This document shows positions 23,601-32,108 of a stretch of DNA of 64,000 bases, piece by piece. The DNA comes from Hygrophila difformis (lineage: Eukaryota; Streptophyta; Magnoliopsida; Lamiales; Acanthaceae): NCBI GenBank assembly GCA_030278955.1, contig JAOANR010000005.1:34599105-34663104 (forward strand), read 5' to 3'. Positions within the stretch are counted from its first letter, which is position 1. Every line of letters starts with the position of its first letter. Position numbers and translations under genes: made by a program. The notes beneath the pieces were generated by a model that was given only the letters and a program-made list of their open reading frames with translations, did no database searches and was not told where the DNA came from.

Positions 23601-23863
23601 GGTCTGTTTAACCCGTGGTTTGGCCATGTCGGCCCTATATTTTAAATTCCGCTGCATACACTTTACTTCCGCTGCGTACTTTATATTCTCGATGCAACTC
23701 TGATGTAGTATTTTTAAATTACTTATGAATGGGCTGTTTGAACGTATTAAATTCTGAAAAACCATAGCCTTGCATCTCTTTAGTGAGCTCGGAGAAACCG
23801 TGTCTTGCTAGGGAGGTGTGGCGGTGGCATCCCGGCCTGGGTTACCAAAACCGGGGTGTTACA
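20611..23863 (+). repeat. 3' LTR of element D (3253 bp)
   Basis: Near-identical to 11315-14561. The differences I found are single substitutions near 21096, 21952 and 22144, plus small changes in homopolymer and AT-run length. GTAAGT donor consensus at 21770-21775. Confidence 0.96.
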
Positions 23864-23868
23864 GCAGA

Positions 23869-25200
23869 GCCTCACGTATAGTAGAATCGGAAAGTTCACT
23901 CACTCTCAAGATTGGCTTTTATCATTAACGCTCAAGATCGAATTCAATTAAATTCTCCCATAAGCTTGCAACTGGACCAACTCGCCACCGGCTCATTTCC
24001 TCAAATCGAGATCCCGAGGTCTTATTCAAGGTTATAACGGGGCATACGGTTGTAACATTTGGTAGGAAAAGGAATTATTGGGCTAAAGAGTGATATGACA
24101 CCATTCCACCATAGCTTGGCATGTTGCAGAATTTATGATCATCATCATTGCTATCTTTCTTTTGTTTTTCTTTCTTTTTCTATTGCATGACATTAGACTT
24201 TGTCTAATTTGTTTTGTCATTTGCAATTTATTCTTGTTGAATAGATCTCAACTTCTTCTCTTCTCTCTCTCTTTTTTTTTTTTTTTTTTTTTAAATCGGT
24301 TAATAGCACACCGATGGATACATATTTGATGATCAAAAATTACTATGCCGTGATGGGATGGCTCATATACACTTGGGTTTGATTTTCTTGGTCTTTTTGT
24401 AAGGCTAGGAATAATATAGAGGGCTTCAAAGAAAAATTAGGCTTAAAGGCTCAGATTGGTTGATCCTAAAGGGAAAATGTTTTTGGGTTTGGAATTCAAA
24501 CGAAAGCCAAAATTTTGGGTTTTTCTAAGTGCCTCGATCATATGCTCGATTTCGGGAATATGGCATGGTCTTGAATCGGTCCCAATTGCAAGTTCTAGTG
24601 CCCTTTAATCGAATTGATTCACACAATCAAAGAAGTATTGAGTAAAAATGACTCGGCTCAGATCTCACAAGGGACGGTTTGATCATGTCATACATTTATT
24701 CTCAAATTTAACCTTTGAAAAAATTCTTACAACTTATTCAATCAAATTCTCAACATGAAAGTTTGTTAGTCTTTCAAGTGATCATATCATTGGATTTTTA
24801 TATCTCAAAACTTCAAGAATTTATGTCATGCATATTTTTAATTGTTTTATCCCAATTTAGTAGTCTGAAGATTTCGTCATTAGCCTAAATTCAACATGTG
24901 AATTTAGGTGACAGATTTATGCTTGTTTTATGCCGGTTTGTTTAATTGAAAGCAGTAAAAGAGACACTGTGAGCATGCAAGCATGTCACAGCTTGTTTTT
25001 GGCGTGACAGTCACTTATTCATCTTGGACTGTCACACATCTTTTTCGAATAATGGAGAACTCAAGACGAAATTCTCTTGTGGAAAGCAGTAAAGGTACAT
25101 CAGTTACAATAGATTTCCATGGTAGGGATTGAAAGTGTACTGAATGAATGGAAAATCTAATGCATGATGTTTACAATGGAGCTCGCATGAATGTGATCAC
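23869..25200 (-). other. 3' noncoding region of element C, part next to the env-position ORF
   Basis: No gene is seen in these 1.3 kb. It lies between the stop of the env-position ORF and the insertion site of D, and with 11006-11309 makes up a roughly 1.6-kb 3' untranslated region. It contains a T-run (about 24271-24292). The small conceptual frame at 24135-24329 is low-complexity and not supported. Confidence 0.7.
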
Positions 25201-28200
25201 TTAGTCCTTCTTCTCCGTGGGCTGTGTGGAGGATCCGGTGGCATCTCCTGGAGGTGATGGGAACTTACTAAGGATGGTCTTCATCATTTCGGCTTGGTTT
25301 TCAAACATCCTGGCTTGGCTAGCGAACACTGCTTCGAACATTCTTCTATTCTTCTCCTCATTCTCAGTCCTTTCTTGATGCTGCCTGGCAGCTTCCTTTC
25401 TGAACTCCTCTTCTCTCTCAAACATTTTCAACCTAAACTCTTCCTCCTTCTGCATTTGTTTTTCGTGAGTCGAGACAATGGCATCGGCCAAAGACTTGAC
25501 ACTCTGCATCATTGACTCCCCCATTCTGCTCACTGCTTCTAGGGTTTGAGATTCAGCTGGGTGTTGAGACACAGTAGGACTTCTGCGCGAGGGTCGGACT
25601 GGATGTCTTCGTGATAAGCTTGGAGTGGAAACATCAGTTCCAGGATGAGTGGCAGTGGGAGCAGGTTCTGTTGGTGCGACTGCAGCTTCTTCAGTTGAAG
25701 GCACCGCTTCAGGACGGTCCTTCTTCTTATGCCCCTTGCGTCCGGCTGTTGGTGTCCTCGGAGTGTATCTAGATTGAGCGTCTGATTCTTCCGGCATAAT
25801 GTATGTGACTGGTTCAGTAATCCTTGTTCTTGGAACTGGGATCGGCCGGCTCATATCAATAAGATCACTTTCTGCGAAATCTGATAGATCGACTCCTTGG
25901 GCTTCACAGATTCTCCTGATGAGGTTGGGATAGCATAAAGCAGCAGCTCTGGTGCCTGTGACTTTTGTTGTCATGACATGGAAAATCTGCTCCCCCACAT
26001 TGATCTTCAGTCCATGCCAAATCTTGGCAAAACCCTTCAACATTCGACCAGATGTTTCATGTGCATGCGGGTTTGGCCTGATCTTCGACATGTAGAAGTC
26101 ATAGGAGGGTTGAAATTCCAATTTCAGGTGCTTTGCTTTGAAGGGGATCTCACCAGTGTAGCTTTCAGCAGTAAGGGACCGAGTGATGCTGTCGTGATAT
26201 TGCCTGTCAGCTGCCCTGCTTGCTCCCTTCTCGAAATGTTCAGATGTTGGGATTTCTGACCTCCAGTTGGGTGTACCAAGGAAGTTATTCAAGTAGTCTG
26301 CAGAGATGTCTACGTTAACTCCTCGCACCCAACTTGTCTTTTGTGTGGCATTGATGTTGCAGTAGAATTCCCGAACCAATTCTGCTATCCCAGGTTCAGC
26401 GTGATGCTTAAGGAATTCAGTCCATCCGTGGTTTTCTTTCAATGTGCGCAGCATTGGATGATCAATCAATTCTGGACTGAACCCTTTATCAGGGACAAAT
26501 ACTCCACTCCGTGCCATGTATCGTCCCGCATTTTGCTCGTTCCCGTTGAACCTCCTCATTATGTCAGCATCATCTGTGGTACGGAATTTTCTGAACTTCT
26601 TTGTAGACACACCCAGTCTGCCCCTTGAAGTTGAGTTGACCCAATAACCAGCCGATCGCACTGATCCGGTTGATTCTTGGGTCCCTTCAGTTCCTGCTTG
26701 TTCTCCATCAGAGTCAGAACTTTCCCTTGGTTGTTCCCGTTGTTCAGTTTGTTCGTGCTGTTCTGACTCGGCCTGTGTATTCGGTTGTGACTCCTCCTCA
26801 GTTTGTTTCAACTCAGTTTCTTCACCTCCTTGAGTTGCTCCCTGCTCGTGTGCATTACGAAGATCTTCTTGGAATACAGAATTAAGGAAGTCCTCGGAAA
26901 GATAGGGATCGGCAACATGCTGGTATTCTTGTTGTGATGCCTCAACTTCCTTCCCGATGTTAAAATTTCCCAATTGTTCTTCCGTGTCATCTCCTTGCTC
27001 TATGGGAATATTGAGATCGTAATGGAGGATCTGCTGAAATGTCTTATCTTTGAAGATGTCTTCTATGGTGCCCATCTCTGCTTGCTCGCCTCCACTGCTA
27101 CCTTCAGTTCTTACTGTTTCTTGCATTGTGGGTTGCGGTTGGGTAGCGGCTGCCACTAGAGCTTGTGCAGTTATGTCATGCAGATCATTCGCAAGCTCGG
27201 CGAACTTTTTCTTTGATTCTTCAAATCTGACATTGCCCTCGTGCACCATTTCCTCTATCTCCTCTGTGGGCCGCATTGCCTCCATTGTTTTCTCAACACC
27301 CGTGTTTGCGTCATTTCTACGAACAGTTGATCTTTTCACCTGTTCCTCCTTCTTCCTTGCCCATTCTACTGGCTCAGCTTTCACTTTAACAGGAATAATA
27401 TCGGTTCCGCTGATTATCTGACAATCATCATCCCCGATCTCAACCTGAGTTTCAGTGTCCGCTTTCTTCTTCTTCTCCAGCTCAGCCTGCAATTTCTCAG
27501 CAGCTTTTCTATTCTCCTCTTCCTCTCGGGCTTTTCTGATATTCTCCTCCATTTCTGCCTTCATGGCGTCTTCTTCTGCTTTCTTTGCCTCCTCTTCAGC
27601 TGCCTTGGCCATTTGTTCTTTCCAGAGTCGATTTTTCTCAGCCCTTGCAGCTTCCATTTGCTGTTTCCATTCCTCCGTTTCTTTTGCTATTTCGATCTCA
27701 GTCTTCTCCTTCTCCCTTCTTGCCCTTTCGGCTTGTCGGGCATCGTACTCGGCTTTCCTCTGTGCCTCACTCCTATCTATTTCAGCTTCCTCTTGAGCTA
27801 TCCTTGCTGCTTCTGCGTCGGCTTCTTCCTGAGCCTTCTTTGCCAATTCTGCATCGGCTTGCTCTTGGGCCTTACGCTGTTGTTCTTCCTTGGATAGCTC
27901 AATGGCTTGATCCTTGCCTCTGTCTTTTCGCTTGGGAGGCTCATCATAGAATTTTGGCACAGGGGGAATGATCGTTGGCTGATTCGGAGGTTCTTGGATT
28001 CTGATCTGAGGCTCAGCAGACTTTTCAGACTTTTCTTTATCCGCCAACCTTATCAGTTTTCTTTTCTTTTTAGGTGGCTCTAGCTCGGATTCAGTTTGAG
28101 TGGGTTCATGTTCGGTAGGCTCAGATTGCTCGGAGGTCGGATCAACGTAGTCATCAATGATCTGTTCTTCATCCTCAACATTCAAACCCAATTCCGGTCC

Positions 28201-29472
28201 TTTGATCTTCAGAAATTTTTGAATGAATTTAGGTTCAGACATGGCTGTGAGTTGCGCAGTCCATTTTAGTGTGAAATATCTGCCTAGGACACCTTGGAAT
28301 CCCGTGTTATACTGCAGACGAGGCCGGTGTTCTTGACAATGCCTCAGACCTTCTGCATCCATTTCACGTAGCAGGTCGAGAAACCTCTTTTTCATTTCTG
28401 TGTACAAGGTGTCCACAATGTCTGCCTCTTTCTCTTTTAGATATCCTAAGTCTCGGACTGGTGGAATGTTGAGATACTCTAAACACTTGTTTTTGCCCAT
28501 GACTGAGATTTGTTTCCTCTTGCGTCCCATTCTGTCCCATGATCTGTTTTGAATCATTGCAATGCATTCAGCTTTCATTAGCTCGAAATTGGGCATCCCC
28601 TTCATTGTGGCCTCTCGGGGCTCAACTGCTGGAATCCTTTGTGGTAGGAAGACGGGTAGAATCTCCACTTTTCCCGGTGGTAACACGAGTCCCGGTTTTA
28701 GTACAGATTCCCTGATGTCTCTTTCCCATTTTCCCCATGCAGTCATGTATTCCCCCCACAGTTTCCTGGCTGCTTTTGTTTTCTCAATGATAGAATCCAG
28801 CATTGGAGTGTGGTGGGCTTGTCCGTAGTTCAGTACTGCCTGGAGAGAATCCCTGAAGTTGAATGTCATTTCAGTATGACGCTCTTTTGCATGCAATGTC
28901 AGCCATAGCTGCTCCTCTGGTCCGCAAATGGTCCCATTGTCGAATAGTTCCTTCTTGTATGTAAATGGGAAGGTCTCTGGCATGGAGAGTACACCAGTTG
29001 ATGCAACTAAGTATGGGGGAGGTGTCTTGGGGGCATAGAGCATTTTCACTTCTCTAGAAATGGGCGGTTGGATGAGGACTGGCTCAAAGGCTGCAGCTCT
29101 CCTATCTCCGAAGTGGATTTCAAGCATTCTGTTCCAATACGCCTTTTGTCGTTTCATCCTCCAAACCATCCGCTCATAGTGAACTCTCGGCTCATTAAAC
29201 CGTTGATCATACCTTGCCTCATCGAACTCTTGGTTCCAAAAGTTACAGACATGTTTGCAAAAGTCTCTTTCGAGGCCTGTTGCTCTATCATTTCTTTCTT
29301 CCTCTGGAATCGTATTCCACCAATGGTCCTTCATTTCGAACCTCCATTCAATCTGGTGGTCCATAGGCAGGTTATGCTCATTCCTTATGGCTACGCTATT
29401 TTCCTCTGCCTCTTTCTTCATCCTTTCGATTTCCAAAAAGGCAAGATCTGGAGTTGTCTCTGGAAGCTCCAT
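25201..29472 (-). CDS. Giant env-position ORF of Athila-like element C (1423 aa, probably spliced to an upstream exon)
   Basis: A single open frame downstream of pol, in the place of the env-like gene of Athila elements. Residues 1-450 are an unrecognised, mostly helical, tryptophan-containing domain. A classical basic nuclear-localisation motif PPKKKRKLIR follows at about 465-474. Residues about 524-668 are a strongly charged coiled coil rich in Ala, Glu and Lys. Residues about 955-1190 resemble the plant-transposon-protein domain of Athila second ORFs (KKFRKFRT; WVRGVNVDISADYLNNFLG; FYMSKIRPNPHAHE; GLKINVGEQIFHVM; ALCYPNLIRRICEAQGV). A Pro/Thr-rich linker and a C-terminal coiled coil (about 1324-1400) follow. 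I see no N-terminal signal peptide and no hydrophobic membrane segment, so an envelope role is doubtful. It is much longer than typical Athila env-like frames. The frame continues upstream of the first Met to a strong splice acceptor at 29498, which joins in phase to a candidate exon at 30966-30929. Confidence 0.88.
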   Translation of the reverse strand: MELPETTPDLAFLEIERMKKEAEENSVAIRNEHNLPMDHQIEWRFEMKDHWWNTIPEEERNDRATGLERDFCKHVCNFWNQEFDEARYDQRFNEPRVHYERMVWRMKRQKAYWNRMLEIHFGDRRAAAFEPVLIQPPISREVKMLYAPKTPPPYLVASTGVLSMPETFPFTYKKELFDNGTICGPEEQLWLTLHAKERHTEMTFNFRDSLQAVLNYGQAHHTPMLDSIIEKTKAARKLWGEYMTAWGKWERDIRESVLKPGLVLPPGKVEILPVFLPQRIPAVEPREATMKGMPNFELMKAECIAMIQNRSWDRMGRKRKQISVMGKNKCLEYLNIPPVRDLGYLKEKEADIVDTLYTEMKKRFLDLLREMDAEGLRHCQEHRPRLQYNTGFQGVLGRYFTLKWTAQLTAMSEPKFIQKFLKIKGPELGLNVEDEEQIIDDYVDPTSEQSEPTEHEPTQTESELEPPKKKRKLIRLADKEKSEKSAEPQIRIQEPPNQPTIIPPVPKFYDEPPKRKDRGKDQAIELSKEEQQRKAQEQADAELAKKAQEEADAEAARIAQEEAEIDRSEAQRKAEYDARQAERARREKEKTEIEIAKETEEWKQQMEAARAEKNRLWKEQMAKAAEEEAKKAEEDAMKAEMEENIRKAREEEENRKAAEKLQAELEKKKKADTETQVEIGDDDCQIISGTDIIPVKVKAEPVEWARKKEEQVKRSTVRRNDANTGVEKTMEAMRPTEEIEEMVHEGNVRFEESKKKFAELANDLHDITAQALVAAATQPQPTMQETVRTEGSSGGEQAEMGTIEDIFKDKTFQQILHYDLNIPIEQGDDTEEQLGNFNIGKEVEASQQEYQHVADPYLSEDFLNSVFQEDLRNAHEQGATQGGEETELKQTEEESQPNTQAESEQHEQTEQREQPRESSDSDGEQAGTEGTQESTGSVRSAGYWVNSTSRGRLGVSTKKFRKFRTTDDADIMRRFNGNEQNAGRYMARSGVFVPDKGFSPELIDHPMLRTLKENHGWTEFLKHHAEPGIAELVREFYCNINATQKTSWVRGVNVDISADYLNNFLGTPNWRSEIPTSEHFEKGASRAADRQYHDSITRSLTAESYTGEIPFKAKHLKLEFQPSYDFYMSKIRPNPHAHETSGRMLKGFAKIWHGLKINVGEQIFHVMTTKVTGTRAAALCYPNLIRRICEAQGVDLSDFAESDLIDMSRPIPVPRTRITEPVTYIMPEESDAQSRYTPRTPTAGRKGHKKKDRPEAVPSTEEAAVAPTEPAPTATHPGTDVSTPSLSRRHPVRPSRRSPTVSQHPAESQTLEAVSRMGESMMQSVKSLADAIVSTHEKQMQKEEEFRLKMFEREEEFRKEAARQHQERTENEEKNRRMFEAVFASQARMFENQAEMMKTILSKFPSPPGDATGSSTQPTEKKD

Positions 29473-29497
29473 CAGGGATTTTATAATGAATTGATCC

Positions 29498-30928
29498 CTG
29501 GAGAGAAAAGAGTTGGAACTATTTTTAACAAATTTTTTATAGTGGATCCGAGTTGAAAGTCAACATCCTCACATTTTGAGCTAAGCTCTAAATGTGAGTT
29601 AATTGGTTTCTAATCGAATTCATAGAAAGAAAAACATAGAGCTGGATTGTTAAATCGAACTCTTATTTCAGCAAAAATAAGAAAAGCAAGAGAGAAATAA
29701 GGATCTTGGATCCCTAGAAATTTTTCTTGGACTATTAATAGTCTAAGATGTTTTTGGGTGGTCAAAGGACCAAAAAGAGAGAATTTCGTAGGTTATTGAG
29801 CCTACGAAGGAATTTGATTTTTATCACTTAGACAGTGATTTAAATCATGTGAGGTAGGGAAGATAAGAGATTAACGATGAAAATCGAATGCAAGCGATAA
29901 ATCATACAATTACTAGTATGTATAATGGACCATGACCAAAAATAAGAAATAAAAATAAAAGTAGACATGCATACATACAAAAGGCGATTTTTGGATTTTT
30001 ATGAAAAGGTGTTGACTTGTTTATTTAATGAAATTGGGGGTGTAAGTGGTCCCCCATTTGGATTTTGTTTTGGAAGGTGGGTTTTTTAAGGAATAAAACA
30101 AAACATTCCTTACAAGTATTCCCCACTTGTTCCAAGTTGACAAAGATCAAACACTTTAAACTAAAAAGAACAATCTATCATTTTGTCTTTTTATACATAA
30201 ATGCCATGCCAAAAGTGTTGGAAAAATTTTGGCATGGTTTTGGCTGTACCATGTGTCCCGGATGTGCAAAAATCAACTTCTAGAGTTGAGTTTGCAGAAT
30301 GTGGGCGACATGTACCCGACAAAAGCATTTATTGCCAAAGTATTCATATAATATTATACATGCAAACATTAACAGAAACGAGAACAGTTGATCCATCTAT
30401 ACTACTGTAATGTACTAATGTCACCAACAAAACTCATGCTTTAAAACATGAATTTTGCAGATATATGCATTCTCAGTCATCATCACCAATTACCTATTGA
30501 AAAACAACACAGTGGCTGAACAAAGCATGACCACCGTGTTAACCCTATTCACAGATTAGCAAAACACAAACACAGATAACACAAATACACACAAAGACAC
30601 AAATGGCACAACAATACTGCAATATGAACAAAAATCAAACCTTTAAGGGTTTTGAAACCCTCATTTTTGAAATAAAAGAATTTCCCTCCACAGAAACACT
30701 CGACTCCATCAATGGCAGTTTCACAAAAAACCCTAAAAAAAAATTAGGCTCTGCCCTAGTGGTTTTATCCTTATTCCCGAACAACCTAACACATTCCGGG
30801 CACATTCCGACCATCCCCATCATGAAAAACGAAACACATTCCCTCCCCAACCTCGATTTCGCAAGGAATACGAAGAGACAAACTAAAACTGTGAAAACCG
30901 AGTGCGAAAATGGAAAAGAAGCACTTAC
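29498..30928 (-). other. Candidate 1431-bp intron of the env-position gene
   Basis: Donor on the minus strand: GCAGGG then GTAAGTG (GT at 30928-30927). Acceptor: CTCTTTTCTCTCCAG ending at 29498, then G. Both are close to plant consensus, and the acceptor has a good pyrimidine tract. Splicing joins a 38-nt coding exon to 25 nt before the ORF Met, 63 nt in total, so phase is kept. Without splicing, the upstream ATG hits a TAA formed by the donor itself. The intron contains a PPT-like word at 29561-29576 and no other supported gene. Confidence 0.6.
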
Positions 30929-30966
30929 CCCCTGCTCCCACTTGGATTAGACGAAGAAGAAGCCAT
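30929..30966 (-). CDS. Candidate first coding exon of the env-position gene
   Basis: The minus strand has ATG at 30966-30964, reading MASSSSNPSGSR and two bases of a further codon, up to the GTAAGT donor. It lies about 135 bp downstream of a TATA box at 31110-31101. Between them the sequence is CT-rich, like a plant 5' untranslated region. Joined to the exon starting at 29497 it would extend the 1423-residue frame by 21 codons. The serine-rich start is consistent with starts of plant genes but is not diagnostic. This is inferred from signals alone; no transcript evidence is available here. Confidence 0.55.
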
Positions 30967-31100
30967 TTCCGAGTGATTTGGCCGGAGGAAAGCTTGAAAT
31001 AAGCGACTGGTTTTCGCGAGGGGGAAGGGTTTGCGAGAGAGAAAACACGGGTGTTTTGGAAATGTGAAAAGTGAAAGTGATGGAAGTGGGGGAGAACATG

Positions 31101-31110
31101 GATATATAAA
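31101..31110 (-). promoter_or_regulatory. Internal TATA box upstream of the env-position gene
   Basis: The minus strand reads CCTTTATATATCC. It lies 15 bp downstream of the palindrome array at 31126-31666 and about 135 bp upstream of the candidate ATG exon. The order array, TATA, leader matches the promoter end of this element's own LTR. Confidence 0.55.
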
Positions 31111-31125
31111 GGATTTGGAAGGGGA

Positions 31126-31666
31126 GTTCGAATTATTGCATCAATTCGAATTAATTCGAATTGATGCTTTCTGTGAGAGATGCGAGTTATTCAGGCCAAT
31201 TCGAATTAATTCGAATTGGCTTGAAAAACAGAGAAACCAAGCAAGTTCGAATTATTGAGATCAATTCGAATTAATTCGAATTGACTCACAATTCGAACTT
31301 GAGAATGTGGGCAAAACTTGCACAAGGCTGAAATGAGCTAATTCGAATTATTCAGGCAATTCGAATTAATTCGAATTGCTAGAATAACTCGCATTGCTCA
31401 CTTGCTAAGGAAAATGCCTTGTGCCTGCCAATTCGAATTAGTTAGGCAATTCGAATTAATTCGAATTGCCTTATAATTCGAATTGCACTACTTGGCCTAT
31501 ATAAATCCGAAAATTTGTTTGCCTTGGTTGCCAATTCGAGTTTTCATGGCAATTCGAATTAATTCGAATTACTAGAATAATTCGAATTAACAAATCCGAG
31601 AGTGAAAAATTCCAAGGCAAAATGTCTTATGTGGTATGTTCCAAGCAATTCGAATTAATTCGAATT
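31126..31666. repeat. AATTCGAATT palindrome array 3, internal, upstream of the internal TATA box
   Basis: About seven modules with the double palindrome AATTCGAATTAATTCGAATT and flanking single copies, near 31126, 31200, 31245, 31341, 31431, 31532 and 31647. The module design is that of the LTR arrays, but spacer sequences differ, so it is not a simple copy of an LTR segment. Confidence 0.9.
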
Positions 31667-32108
31667 TTCTTGAAATGAGAAGTATACCACATTCAAGACT
31701 TAGGAAAATTTTTAGGTTTTCCAAAAATTATATGAGTTCAAAAGCAAACATATCTACACCGAATGAGAATCTAAAACATATTGCTTGCATAAATTAGGTT
31801 GGGTTAACAATTTTTATTTTATGAATGTATTCTGGATTTTAGATTTCTCGAAATTCCAAAATTAACCTCCATTAAATATAATGTTACCCCAACCGGGAAC
31901 CTGGTTTTTGGAAGCTTTATCTTTCTTTTTGTTGGTTCCTCGAATTCCTGCAAAACAATTATGAAAAGGTATTAGGTTTTCTCCAAATATCAACATCCTC
32001 ACATTTAGAGTCTTAGTACTCTAAATGTTCACTTGATTTTTGGATACTTTGTCCCAATAAAATAAATGAAGAAAGTAATAAATAAGTAAGTAAATATATG
32101 TATAATAT
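31667..32108 (-). other. Spacer immediately downstream of pol in element C
   Basis: No gene is seen. In plus orientation it contains the PPT-like word CAACATCCTCACATTT at 31991-32006, just downstream (minus strand) of the pol stop. Confidence 0.6.

Larger units (their letters stand above)
11315..23863 (+). mobile_element. Complete, intact young Tekay-like chromovirus D, nested in C
   Basis: 5' LTR 11315-14561, tRNA-iMet PBS 14565-14576, leader, 108-codon ORF 15019-15345, polyprotein 15655-20361, PPT at about 20595-20610 and 3' LTR 20611-23863, 12549 bp in all. The duplicated target GCAGA is at 11310-11314 and 23864-23868. The LTR copies differ by eye at about three substitutions plus length changes in A, T and AT runs, which points to a very recent insertion. 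Both reading frames are open. The element has everything expected for autonomous movement. Confidence 0.96.

Noticed and set aside
31126..31666. Palindrome arrays considered as heat-shock elements
   Set aside because: Heat-shock elements need GAA and TTC triplets spaced by two bases in alternation. Here TTC and GAA abut or are four bases apart, so the fit is poor.
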